Below are positions 1-7,220 of a DNA stretch of 32,928 nucleotides, in pieces. Below the pieces are notes generated by a model. The model worked only from the letters and a program-made list of their open reading frames with translations, was not told the DNA's origin and did not search any database. A program made the position numbers and the translations under genes. Source of the stretch: Bin22 sp034428635 (GTDB lineage: Bacteria; Chloroflexota; Dehalococcoidia; Lucifugimonadales; UBA3495); contig DAOUHR010000078.1 in NCBI GenBank assembly GCA_034428635.1, forward strand, positions 1 to 32,928, given 5' to 3'. How positions within the stretch are numbered: position 1 is the first letter of the stretch; every line of letters begins with the position of its first letter.

Positions 1-490
1 AACCTTTCGCAACGGCATGACCCTGCACATCGGTGACCACACCTTCCAGATGATTCACATGCCAGGCCACACCCTTTACCAGGCAGCCATCCTTATCAAG
101 GAAGAGGGCGTGGTCTTCACCAGCGACAACATTTTCCACAAGGTGCAGACCTATATTCAGGAAGCCAACCCCGACCAGTGGTTGCGGACCCTGGAGTCCC
201 TGCGCATGCTGGATGAGGAAATATTCATTCCGGGGCACGGCAGACGCTGCGACAAGAGCTACCTGGACGAGCAAGGGGAGTACATCCTGGAGTGGAAGGA
301 ATACGCCCGCAATGCCGTGGAACGAGGCATGACCCGAGATGAAGCGGTCGAAAACCTCGTTGACCTGACCGACCGCTATCCCATGGACGTGGGACAGGAC
401 GGCACCTCACCCCGCGTGATGCGGATGAACGCAGCCAATCTGTGGGATTATTGGAACAGGTCAGGAATACATTCTGACCGGCCCGACTAA
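1..490 (+). CDS. Metallo-beta-lactamase-fold hydrolase, C-terminal part (5' truncated)
   Basis: The reading frame is open from base 2 to a TAA at 488-490, so the true start lies left of the window. The visible part contains HMPGHT, the third metal-ligand motif of the metallo-beta-lactamase fold. It is followed by a TSDN segment carrying the bridging Asp and by FIPGHG, the last His ligand. The C-terminal tail is helical and rich in charged residues. The family hydrolyses thioesters, lactones or related bonds at a one- or two-metal centre. The first motif (HxHxDH) is outside the window, so the substrate class (glyoxalase II-like, lactonase or other) cannot be told. A strong terminator follows directly, so this is the last gene of its transcript. 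Confidence 0.85.
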   Translation, partial: TFRNGMTLHIGDHTFQMIHMPGHTLYQAAILIKEEGVVFTSDNIFHKVQTYIQEANPDQWLRTLESLRMLDEEIFIPGHGRRCDKSYLDEQGEYILEWKEYARNAVERGMTRDEAVENLVDLTDRYPMDVGQDGTSPRVMRMNAANLWDYWNRSGIHSDRPD

Positions 491-517
491 AAGAGACCGG
501 CATCAGGATCAAGAGAT

Positions 518-553
518 TCGGGGGCAGGTTTTTCGCCTGCCCCCGATTTTTTT
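518..553 (+). terminator. Rho-independent terminator after the MBL-fold gene
   Basis: An 11-bp perfect stem (518-528 with 536-546), a 7-base loop and a run of seven T (547-553). The T run lies on the plus-strand side only, so it serves the MBL-fold gene rather than the minus-strand gene arriving from the right. Confidence 0.9.
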
Positions 554-675
554 GCGGGTAAATGATCCGTGCTCCGTGTCCGGCCAGATAGCGTGGCTTC
601 GAGAAGGAAATCCGGGCCGACGCTTTCTGCGATACAACGTTAAAGAATCATCGCGACTGCCCTTGCTGTGAAGGT

Positions 676-1236
676 CTAGGCCCTTTGTTCCTTGAAGGCC
701 CACAGCCATTCCTGGTCCCTGGCCGGTCCCGTTACCCACCGGTCCATTGCCTGCTGACGGTCGGCGTCGATGTCGACGCCCAGGCCGTCAGCCAGACGGT
801 TCATAAAGTTAAACAGGCAGGTTATCCCCACCACCGAGAGTATCTGCTCGTCGGTCAGGCCTAGTTCGCGCAGCCTGAGCACGTCCGATTCGCGCATCTC
901 GGTGGGTTCCCTCGTGAGCTTGACCGCAAAATCCAGCATCCCCCTGGTCTGCGGGTCCAGGTCAGCCGTGGTGTAGTCGTGCAAGATGTGGCTGGCGTAT
1001 TCCGGATCATCGGAGTGTTGACGGAGGAACCCCCCGTGGGAGGATGCTCAATAACGGCAGCGGTTAATCACCGACACGGCAACCGCGATGGACTCCTCCT
1101 GCACCCTGGTCAGTTCCGAACCCCCGAAGCTGATGGCCTGGTTCAGGTTACGCACCGCCTCCATCATCTTGGCATTGATGGACATGGAACTGATGATTCC
1201 GGGCATTCCCACGTCTTCTTGTCGGATCCAGGTCAT
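676..1236 (-). CDS. AhpD/CMD-family peroxidase-like protein, probable selenoprotein (CxxU)
   Basis: Two minus-strand open stretches (1236-1051 and 1047-676) are in the same frame, separated by one TGA at 1050-1048. Read through, they give a 186-residue protein that is collinear with the AhpD-like/carboxymuconolactone decarboxylase family (peroxidase-related enzymes). The N-terminal half ends NRCRY and the next residue is the TGA, followed by ASSH. The family motif is E...CxxCxxxH, so the TGA replaces the second catalytic Cys and the motif becomes C60-R-Y-U63-A-S-S-H67. The C-terminal half keeps LDFAVKLTREP and FNFMNRLADGLGV. An AGGAGG ribosome site precedes ATG 1236 and the stop is TAG. TGA is a normal stop elsewhere here, and a SECIS-like hairpin follows the TGA. 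AhpD-like selenoproteins are known from marine metagenomes. The alternative is a nonsense-mutated gene. It lies 80 bases downstream of the cupin gene, probably in one operon. Confidence 0.8.
1021..1037 (-). promoter_or_regulatory. Putative bacterial SECIS hairpin of the AhpD-like gene
   Basis: On the minus strand, bases 11-27 after the TGA form ACGGGGG/CCTCCGT (7 bp with one G-U pair) closed by a GTT loop. The loop G is at +18, close to the apical GGU of the E. coli fdhF SECIS (about +19 to +22). Bacterial SelB recognises a G and U in such an apical loop. An alternative pairing with the upstream CCTCCC is possible. Confidence 0.6.
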
Positions 1237-1316
1237 AGGGGCTCCTCCTGCCTCATTGTGAGGACTTTAAGGTAACGGGCGGCTGCCGGAACAGGGCGCG
1301 TTGTTGCCATCTACAG

Positions 1317-1703
1317 TTAGTCATTCACCGAAGCAGGCCTTGCCCCTTCCAGGTAGTGAGTATGTTCCTCGGAATTGGGATTCAGCGCTGGAAAGAAGAC
1401 CAGCAGGTGCGCCGTGTCTGTACCTGTAACGCGGAAACCATGCTCGGCGCCCGGTGGAATGACAACAGTATGATTGGGACCGGCCGTTGTGGTCTCCCCG
1501 TCCATGCTTACTTCCAGGGTCCCTTCCAGGACGACAATCAGTTCATCGATGGTATGGGTGTGCATCGGTGCGCCGGCCCCCGGTTCGGCGGTATTGATGC
1601 TGAAAGTGCTGGTAACCCCCTGCTCGTGGCCGGCCACGTCCCACTTCCGGTAGCCGGGCCTCCAGGGTACTTCCGGGGCCTGCGAATGGTCGACGATGGG
1701 CAT
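1317..1703 (-). CDS. Cupin-domain protein, single domain
   Basis: A 128-residue protein with one conserved beta-barrel cupin. Motif 1 appears as HTHTIDELIVVLEG (HxH and Glu metal ligands) and motif 2 as PPGAEHGF (the last His ligand). Small cupins bind Fe, Mn or Ni and act as dioxygenases, isomerases or small-molecule sensors; the reaction cannot be deduced here. A strong AAGGAGG site lies 5 bases before ATG 1703. The AhpD-like gene follows in the same direction after 80 bases, so the two are probably co-transcribed, which hints at a redox-stress role. The length is complete for a stand-alone cupin. Confidence 0.85.
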   Translation of the reverse strand: MPIVDHSQAPEVPWRPGYRKWDVAGHEQGVTSTFSINTAEPGAGAPMHTHTIDELIVVLEGTLEVSMDGETTTAGPNHTVVIPPGAEHGFRVTGTDTAHLLVFFPALNPNSEEHTHYLEGARPASVND

Positions 1704-1873
1704 AAAGTCCTCCTTCTTGCCGGGCCCTTTGTCCGGCCTGCGATGCCTGGTCGAGGGTCATTGTACCCCAAATTACCCCTTCCTTCGGGAGTGCGCTCGC
1801 TCCTTACCCCAGCCCTTGGCCACTGGCGCCTCCGGCATTGTTCACTTTGTACGTCCAAAGCACAATTCTTAGA

Positions 1874-1885
1874 GAACGCAGGTTC
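1874..1885. promoter_or_regulatory. GAAC-N4-GTTC palindrome (LexA/DinR-box-like operator)
   Basis: The palindrome AGAAC-GCAG-GTTCT spans 1873-1886. Its core, GAAC-N4-GTTC, is the LexA box used by many Gram-positive and some Chloroflexota bacteria. It covers the expected -35 region of the OsmC-like gene promoter (-10 at 1896-1901), a position suited to repression. An overlapping TTCT-TAG-AGAA repeat sits on its left. One such 8-base match could occur by chance in a window of this size, so the regulator is unproven. Confidence 0.35.
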
Positions 1886-1892
1886 TTCCCCG

Positions 1893-1901
1893 TGCTATAC
1901 T
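1893..1901 (+). promoter_or_regulatory. Extended -10 promoter of the OsmC-like gene
   Basis: TGC followed by TATACT forms an extended -10 element 31 bases before ATG 1933. The -35 region is poor and is occupied by the GAAC-N4-GTTC palindrome. Extended -10 promoters commonly tolerate a weak -35. On the opposite strand, TACAAT (1765-1760) could be a -10 for the cupin gene, without a good -35. Confidence 0.5.
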
Positions 1902-1932
1902 CTTCGCCAACTTGAAAACGGAGGGTAAGACC

Positions 1933-2436
1933 ATGACCACCCCGGACAACGATCGTTTTTCTCGATCTTTCACAATTCAGGGTGATGCCATGACCCTGGA
2001 GGGAATGAAGAAGCAGGCCGAGGCCCGAGGTTTCACTATAATGTGCGACGAGGGGCCGCCCATGGGCGACAATACCGCCCCTTCGCCCATGACTTACTTT
2101 GCGGTAGCCATCCTGTTTTGAGAAATGACCCAGCTTGAGCGGTACGCTCAGATGATGAAAGTGGACATGGGTCAGATCAAGGCCAACATCGGCTACACCG
2201 TTTCCGCAGAAGGCTCGGTGCTGCGGCAAACAATCCAGGCCAAGGCCGACAAGATTGCCATCCACTACGACGTGGAGTCAGGCGACGCCCCGGAGCGGGT
2301 GGCCGGCGTCATGCGAAACGCCCGAAATGGCTGCTTCGCCCGCCAGTCCTTTGGACGCCCCGAACTGTTTGATGACACCATCAGCTTGAACGGAGAACCC
2401 TTCAACCTTGATGACTACCCCGCACCCAACAGCTAG
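1933..2436 (+). CDS. OsmC-family peroxidase-like protein, probable selenoprotein (Sec63)
   Basis: Bases 1933-2118 and 2122-2436 are one frame split by a TGA at 2119-2121. Reading through gives 167 residues with OsmC-family order: an N-terminal strand, CDEGPPMGDNTAPSPM (the GGxxxAPSPxE-like motif), a hydrophobic helix YFAVAILF, then the TGA where the peroxidatic Cys sits. The resolving-type Cys follows at C134 in ARNGCF. OsmC proteins reduce organic hydroperoxides using a Cys pair. Here the first would be selenocysteine. ATG 1933 has a GGAGGG site 7 bases upstream, better than the ATG at 1912. The true stop is TAG. A SECIS-like hairpin lies at +15 to +29 after the TGA. OsmC-like selenoproteins have been reported in marine metagenomes. 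A nonsense mutation is the alternative, but two such cases 1 kb apart, both at catalytic Cys positions, argue against it. Confidence 0.85.
2136..2150 (+). promoter_or_regulatory. Putative bacterial SECIS hairpin of the OsmC-like gene
   Basis: A perfect 5-bp stem, TGAGC/GCTCA, with the 5-base loop GGTAC. The loop begins 20 bases after the TGA. The GGU at the loop start and the distance closely match the E. coli formate dehydrogenase SECIS, whose apical G and U contact SelB. It lies inside the coding sequence, as bacterial SECIS elements do. Confidence 0.72.
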
Positions 2437-2457
2437 TGTTTTGCATACCCTTCAGGA

Positions 2458-2463
2458 TATAAT
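2458..2463 (+). promoter_or_regulatory. -10 element (TATAAT), likely promoter of the ABC exporter pair
   Basis: A perfect TATAAT lies in the 210-base gap before the ABC genes. No good -35 is found at 16-18 bases; TTGCAT at 2441 is too close (11 bases). If used, the leader is about 175 bases. I see nothing else recognisable in the gap. Confidence 0.4.
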
Positions 2464-2645
2464 TAATCCGGCCTGATTTATTGTGCGTAATATATATTGG
2501 TAGGGGCCGCTGGTATTCCATTCACCGCCCCCCTTGGGATGCCGGGCTCCTGCCACCGCGCTGGAGTTTTCCGGCCCTGCCGCAGGACACGTTCGTTGTG
2601 ATTGGCGCTTCAGGTCGATTCAATAGTCTCTGAGGGGCGGTGGAA

Positions 2646-3635
2646 ATGGCATTAAACTGGCAACAATCGGATGCTGACGCACCTGCAGTTATTACCAGGG
2701 ATCTGACCAGGAAATTTGGGAGATTCGTCGCCCTGGATAAGGTCAATCTCGAGGTACCCTCCGGCGCATTGCTTGGGCTGTTGGGCCCTAACGGTTCGGG
2801 CAAAACCACACTCTTAAGCATACTTGCCGGTTTCATTGCCGCCACTTCCGGCGGCCTGCGCCTCCTGGGTGAAACCGATCATCGCCGGGCGCTGGCCCGG
2901 ACCGGTTCCCTGATTTCCAAGCCTCTGTTCTGGCCCCATTTGACTTGCCGTGAAAACCTGCGTTGCATGCAAGGAATATTTGCTGGAGCGTCCAATCTCG
3001 ATTCAGTTGAATTGCTCCTCACCCAGGTAGGGCTGGAGGGCGATGCCGCGGATCGGAAATTCGGCCATTGCTCCATGGGAATGAAACAGCGCCTCGGCAT
3101 CGCCGCCGCCTTGATGGGCAATCCACACCTGGTGCTCCTGGACGAACCCACCACCGGCCTGGACCCTGAGGGAATGGTGGAAATACGGGAGTTGGTCCGG
3201 TCCCTGGGCAAGCAGGAAGACCGAACGATCATAATGTCCAGCCACCTGCTGAACGAAGTAGAGCAGACCTGCGACAGTTACGCCATCATTTTCCGCGGAA
3301 ACCTGGTCGATCAGGGCACGCTCGTCGGACCCTCCGGCACCTTTGTCGCCTTGCAACTGGAAACCACCGACAACGAGTTGGCGGCCCAGGTTCTTGAATC
3401 GGTGGGCTGGAATATATCACGGGTCCCACCCAGAAACGGGAGACCTACCTGCCTGGAAGTGGAGACCGCCAAGGGTGAGGAGTGGAAAGTGGTGAGAGAC
3501 CTGGCGGAAAGGGGCATCTATCCTTCCGCCATGCAAAAGGAAAAAGCGCAAGACGGTCCCGGTTCACTGGAGCAAAAGTACTTGAAAGCAGTGGGACGGG
3601 CTACTCCCTCATCAGGTCAGGAACCCCATGTTTGA
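2646..3635 (+). CDS. ABC transporter ATP-binding subunit (ABC-2 type exporter)
   Basis: A 329-residue ATPase of the daunorubicin/CcmA-like class that powers an ABC-2 membrane partner. Visible motifs are Walker A GPNGSGKTT, a degenerate signature CSMGMKQRLGIA, Walker B LVLLDEPTTGLDP, and the switch His in SSHLL. About 100 residues follow the nucleotide-binding domain, typical of this class. ATG 2646 is chosen over the in-frame GTG at 2640, because GAGGGG at 2632-2637 is well placed only for the ATG. The stop overlaps the permease start by 8 bases, so the two are translationally coupled. The substrate (drug, lipid, peptide) cannot be told. Confidence 0.93.
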   Translation: MALNWQQSDADAPAVITRDLTRKFGRFVALDKVNLEVPSGALLGLLGPNGSGKTTLLSILAGFIAATSGGLRLLGETDHRRALARTGSLISKPLFWPHLTCRENLRCMQGIFAGASNLDSVELLLTQVGLEGDAADRKFGHCSMGMKQRLGIAAALMGNPHLVLLDEPTTGLDPEGMVEIRELVRSLGKQEDRTIIMSSHLLNEVEQTCDSYAIIFRGNLVDQGTLVGPSGTFVALQLETTDNELAAQVLESVGWNISRVPPRNGRPTCLEVETAKGEEWKVVRDLAERGIYPSAMQKEKAQDGPGSLEQKYLKAVGRATPSSGQEPHV

Positions 3636-4401
3636 AGCATTGCGATTGACTCGCTGGGAATGGTTCAGGCTATGGCGGCGCCTGCCCTTTCTGGTTCTGG
3701 CTGCGCTGAGCCTGGTAATTCCTTGCCTCGTCCTTCTGGTTAAGGTGATCCAGGAAGTCGGCTGGACGTCTGCCTTCATCGGTTCCGGATTCATTGAATT
3801 GGCAGCAGCCTCCGCTTCCGCAGTTTCCCCGCTGCTGGCCGTAGTATTGGCCTCATTTACTCACGCCTCTGATTTGCAGAACGGAAGTATGAGGACACTG
3901 ACCTCCCGTGGGGCGCCCAGAGCATGTATCCTGGCAGCCAAGACCCTGTTGGCTTCAGCCCTGTTGCTGAGTTTTCACGTGGTATTGCTGGCCATTGCCG
4001 CTGCCTTATCAGCCTTCCTGCCGCCCCAATTCCAGGCCTGGCGGGAGGGCCTTCAGGCGATTGGAGTATCCTTCCTGGCCTCCTTGCTGTACCTGTCGCT
4101 GGGGATTGCGCTCGCGCACTGGAGGCAGTCCATCACCTTCACCGTGGGAGTGGGGTTGGCGATTGTATTCGCGGAGAGCATCCTCCTGCCCATTGCCAAC
4201 ACGGTGGGAGCATTCCTTGAGTGGCCCGTCCGGGAAGTGACCGCTTGGACACTATGGGGGGTAACCCAGGGATTGCAGGGCGACAGCACGTTGTTAAGCG
4301 CCGCCTGGTACATCCCAATTGTTGCGGCTTACATTGCCGCCCTGATCGGCCTTTCGCTGCAGGCGTTCCGAAAATTTGATTTGCGGGCTGGCGCTGAATA
4401 G
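3628..4401 (+). CDS. ABC-2 type permease subunit
   Basis: A 257-residue membrane protein with about six hydrophobic segments (near residues 20-40, 55-80, 100-130, 140-165, 170-190 and 220-245), the layout of ABC-2 permeases. It begins inside the end of the ATPase gene, so the two subunits are made together and would form a 2+2 exporter. After a basic N-terminus (RLTRWEWFRLWRRL) the first membrane helix follows, as in bacterial ABC-2 half-permeases. The substrate is unknown. No clear terminator was seen downstream. Confidence 0.88.
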   Translation: MFEALRLTRWEWFRLWRRLPFLVLAALSLVIPCLVLLVKVIQEVGWTSAFIGSGFIELAAASASAVSPLLAVVLASFTHASDLQNGSMRTLTSRGAPRACILAAKTLLASALLLSFHVVLLAIAAALSAFLPPQFQAWREGLQAIGVSFLASLLYLSLGIALAHWRQSITFTVGVGLAIVFAESILLPIANTVGAFLEWPVREVTAWTLWGVTQGLQGDSTLLSAAWYIPIVAAYIAALIGLSLQAFRKFDLRAGAE

Positions 4402-4840
4402 AGCTAGAGGTAGACCGGCCTTCTCCTTATATCAAACATTTCCCCTCAAGTAGGGTTCACTGCTTACAGGTATTGTGGCGATTGGGAGCGGGATGGAACC
4501 CTCATTTGGTTCCTTACTGCATTCTTCCCCAGCAGAAACAACCAGTGCGCCACTCGCCGAGAACTTCACATTTTCTTGAAATTCTTTGGCTATTCTGTCC
4601 TGGAATCTCGTCCAGCAAAGGGAAATTGAAGAGGAAAATCCATTACCGCCCTCGCAGCGTATTTCTCGATACTCGACCGGGCGGCAACAGGCTCTGGCTG
4701 GTTGCCTCGGCTGACCAAGTCGTTGACACCTATGTATACGTAGGATACCATCGATAGCCAGCGATTCAGAGTTTCAGTTAGATTCCGGATTGCTGGTCAC
4801 CATTTCCCGCCTTGCCGACTGCGGGAACACGAAGGTAGGA
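4402..4840 (+). promoter_or_regulatory. Intergenic region with a promoter for the SppA operon
   Basis: No convincing gene is seen in these bases. The open stretch 4473-4757 has no ribosome site and unnatural composition. Near the right end, TTGACA (4723-4728) and TACCAT (4746-4751) are spaced by 17 bases, a plausible sigma-70 promoter about 90 bases before the SppA-like start. No tRNA or other structured RNA was recognised. Confidence 0.5.
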
Positions 4841-5932
4841 ATGCGAGTTCTTTCAGGTTTGGGACGAATACTGACAAGCTGGTATGTGGCTGGGCCAATC
4901 CTGGCCATCCTGGGAATTGCCATAGGTTTCGGGCTATTTTTCTATGCCCTGCCAGCGAAACCCAAGATCGGAGTCATTGACATTCCTTTCACCGGTATCT
5001 CCGAGGACTCGGCCGCCATAATTACCTCGTTCCTCGAGTATTCCCGCCGCAACCCCGAAATTAAGGGTGTTGTCATCAAAATGGCAAGTCCTGGCGGCGG
5101 AGCGTCTGCCAGTGAGCAGTTATACCATGAAACCGCCAGGCTGCGGGCGGAAAAGCCCGTGGTGATGGTCATTAACGGCATGATGGCCAGTGGCGGTTAC
5201 ATGATGGCCATGGGCGTGAACCACACCTACGCCAAAACCTCGTCCCTGGTCGGCAACGTTGGGGTGGTGGCCGGAACAGGCCCCATTTTCCCACCCCAAA
5301 TTCCCGAGCAGTTTGCCTTTTCCGGCCCCTACAAGCTCACCGGCGTTTCCCGCAGGGACTGGATCTCCGACCTCGACATGCTTAAGGGCGCCTTTGTCGA
5401 GATGGTTGTGCGGGAACGGGGCGACAGGCTGAAGATTTCCCGTGAGGAACTGGGAGACGGGAAACTTTATACCGGCATGGAAGCCGTTGCGCTCGGCCTG
5501 GTCGATGAAATAGGCAGCGATACGGAGGCCTACAAAAAGGTGGCAGAACTGGCTGGAATCAGGAATTACAGCCTGGTCAACGTAAACGTTGAAGTGAACC
5601 GCCTCTTTGTCCAGGACTTGCGACGCATATACTCTTCCACCGGCGACGCCAACGAACCCCTGACCGAGTCCGACGTCGACCTTCTCAAGATTCTGGCGAG
5701 CCGCAATTCCCTCCTTGAGCAGGCGGAACCCGCCCAGACTGCAGAAGCCTCAGATTATCCCGAGACCGTCAAGCAGGTTGAAATTGCGCCTTCGCTGGAT
5801 GGTACGGGTCTCATTAACCGACCGCTGGAATACGGTGTCTTTGGAATCCCCACCGAACGGCAATTCCCGAACCTGCCCCTGGAAACGAATCGCCCCCAGT
5901 TCTATTACTTATACGTAGGAGCCGACCACTAA
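4841..5932 (+). CDS. SppA-like signal peptide peptidase (S49 family), membrane bound
   Basis: The protein has one N-terminal membrane helix (about residues 15-35) followed by a Clp/crotonase-fold protease domain of S49 type. VIKMASPGGGASASEQ corresponds to the substrate-groove motif. ASGGYMMAMG carries the likely nucleophile Ser. FSGPYKLTGVSRRDW matches the SGxxKD segment that carries the general-base Lys in SppA. The family cleaves remnant signal peptides and other membrane-embedded peptides. About 130 C-terminal residues have no clear family and may face the outside or bind a partner. ATG 4841 (AAGG 5 bases upstream) is preferred to TTG 4790 because the hydrophobic helix then sits at the usual place. 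It is first in a tight three-gene operon; the next start is one base past its stop. Confidence 0.85.
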   Translation: MRVLSGLGRILTSWYVAGPILAILGIAIGFGLFFYALPAKPKIGVIDIPFTGISEDSAAIITSFLEYSRRNPEIKGVVIKMASPGGGASASEQLYHETARLRAEKPVVMVINGMMASGGYMMAMGVNHTYAKTSSLVGNVGVVAGTGPIFPPQIPEQFAFSGPYKLTGVSRRDWISDLDMLKGAFVEMVVRERGDRLKISREELGDGKLYTGMEAVALGLVDEIGSDTEAYKKVAELAGIRNYSLVNVNVEVNRLFVQDLRRIYSSTGDANEPLTESDVDLLKILASRNSLLEQAEPAQTAEASDYPETVKQVEIAPSLDGTGLINRPLEYGVFGIPTERQFPNLPLETNRPQFYYLYVGADH

Positions 5933-5933
5933 A

Positions 5934-7220
5934 GTGTGGAAACTTCTCGTCCTTCCCGTTTTCCTGGTTGCCTTTCTGTTGGCGGCATTCCTGGTTTTTT
6001 ACCGTGGGACCTATACGCCGCCGCCGCTTCCTGATATAGCATTTCAGAGGATCGAGTCGGTTCCGGTGATCAGCGTCGACAACCCGGACCAGCCCGTCAT
6101 CGCTTCCAGCCCGGTTGGGGCCGACGCCCGCGGGCATCTGCTAATTGATGCGGCACATCGCAACAATTTTGGCTACGCTGAGCTGAACATCCTTCTTTCC
6201 CGCGTATCCGCCAGGGGGTATAGCTCCAGTTTTTATGATGCTGATAGCCAGGGGACACTGTCAGAAGAACTAAGCCAGGCAGACGCTTTTCTGGTGATCC
6301 TGCCGGTGGCCTGGTTTTCGCCCGACGAAATCGCCGCCGTCCTGGAATTCGTTGAAGGGGGAGGCAAGGTGCTGCTCGTTGGCGATCCCGGCCGGTTCTT
6401 CCAAATGAACGACCTGTCCGAACCCCTGGGCATATTCTTCCAGCCCGATTATCTTTACAACCTGGATGAATACGATTCCAATTTCCGCGAAATTTTTGTT
6501 AGGGACTTTGAGGCAGACCCCATTACCACAGGCGTCAGCGAGGTGGCTTTTTACTACGCGGGCTCCCTGAACTCTGCCGGTCCGGGGCTGGCCTACACCG
6601 GAGGTCAGACCTATTCCAGCATTTCCGAGGTGAATGACCCCCGTTCCCCCATTGCCATCGGCGCCCACCGGAACGTCCTGGGAGTTTACGACTGGACTTT
6701 CATGATTCCCCCCTACAGCGGCGTCAAGGACAATGCCAGGATGGTGTCGAACATAGCTGACTTCCTGACCGAGAGTGAGCGGACTTACCGGTTGACCCAG
6801 TTTCCCAGGTTCTTCCAGGGGGATGTGGACATCCTGGTGGAAGACCCCAGTCTGGTCACCAAGGCAGCGTCCATGAAGCGATTACTGTCCAGTGAGGGAA
6901 TCACCGCCCAGCTGCAGGGTTCCGAAAACGTAGGCCGAGATACCGTCTACCTCGGTCTCTTCAGCGAACACTCCAGCGCGGCGCGATACCTGGAAGCCAA
7001 CGGCATACTTATCAGCGATACATTAACCACGCCTTTCGCTTCCGGAATTCCGCTGGAAGACCTGGCCGTCATATCCCTTAACAGCTCTGGCGACAGGGAC
7101 GTGCTGGTGATTATGGCGGATTCGGCGGACGGCTTGGGCACGGCAATCTCGAGACTTGAGTCTGGGGCATTCAGGAACAGCCTGGTCAACGATAATACAG
7201 GGGTGTTAGAGACCAAATGA
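5934..7220 (+). CDS. DUF4350-like membrane-anchored protein
   Basis: A 428-residue protein starting with GTG one base after the SppA stop; TAGGAG in the end of SppA can serve as its ribosome site. An N-terminal helix (about residues 4-22) anchors it. The soluble part begins with a Rossmann/GATase-like domain: LLIDAAHRNNFGYAELN, then LSQADAFLVILP, then VEGGGKVLLVGDPGR. This resembles DUF4350 and related motility- or gliding-associated domains that bind a ligand without obvious catalytic residues. A second alpha/beta part follows. Its function is unknown. Its place between a membrane protease and a lipoprotein suggests a cell-envelope complex. The stop overlaps the next start (ATGA). Confidence 0.65.
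   Translation: MWKLLVLPVFLVAFLLAAFLVFYRGTYTPPPLPDIAFQRIESVPVISVDNPDQPVIASSPVGADARGHLLIDAAHRNNFGYAELNILLSRVSARGYSSSFYDADSQGTLSEELSQADAFLVILPVAWFSPDEIAAVLEFVEGGGKVLLVGDPGRFFQMNDLSEPLGIFFQPDYLYNLDEYDSNFREIFVRDFEADPITTGVSEVAFYYAGSLNSAGPGLAYTGGQTYSSISEVNDPRSPIAIGAHRNVLGVYDWTFMIPPYSGVKDNARMVSNIADFLTESERTYRLTQFPRFFQGDVDILVEDPSLVTKAASMKRLLSSEGITAQLQGSENVGRDTVYLGLFSEHSSAARYLEANGILISDTLTTPFASGIPLEDLAVISLNSSGDRDVLVIMADSADGLGTAISRLESGAFRNSLVNDNTGVLETK

Noticed and set aside
985..1050. AhpD-like gene as a simple frameshift pseudogene
   Set aside because: The two parts are in the same frame, and only a single TGA at the catalytic Cys separates them. The 21 codons between the TGA and the second open frame read as normal family sequence.
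4473..4757. 94-codon open frame before the SppA-like gene
   Set aside because: No ribosome site or recognisable sequence, and it overlaps the likely promoter at 4723-4751.
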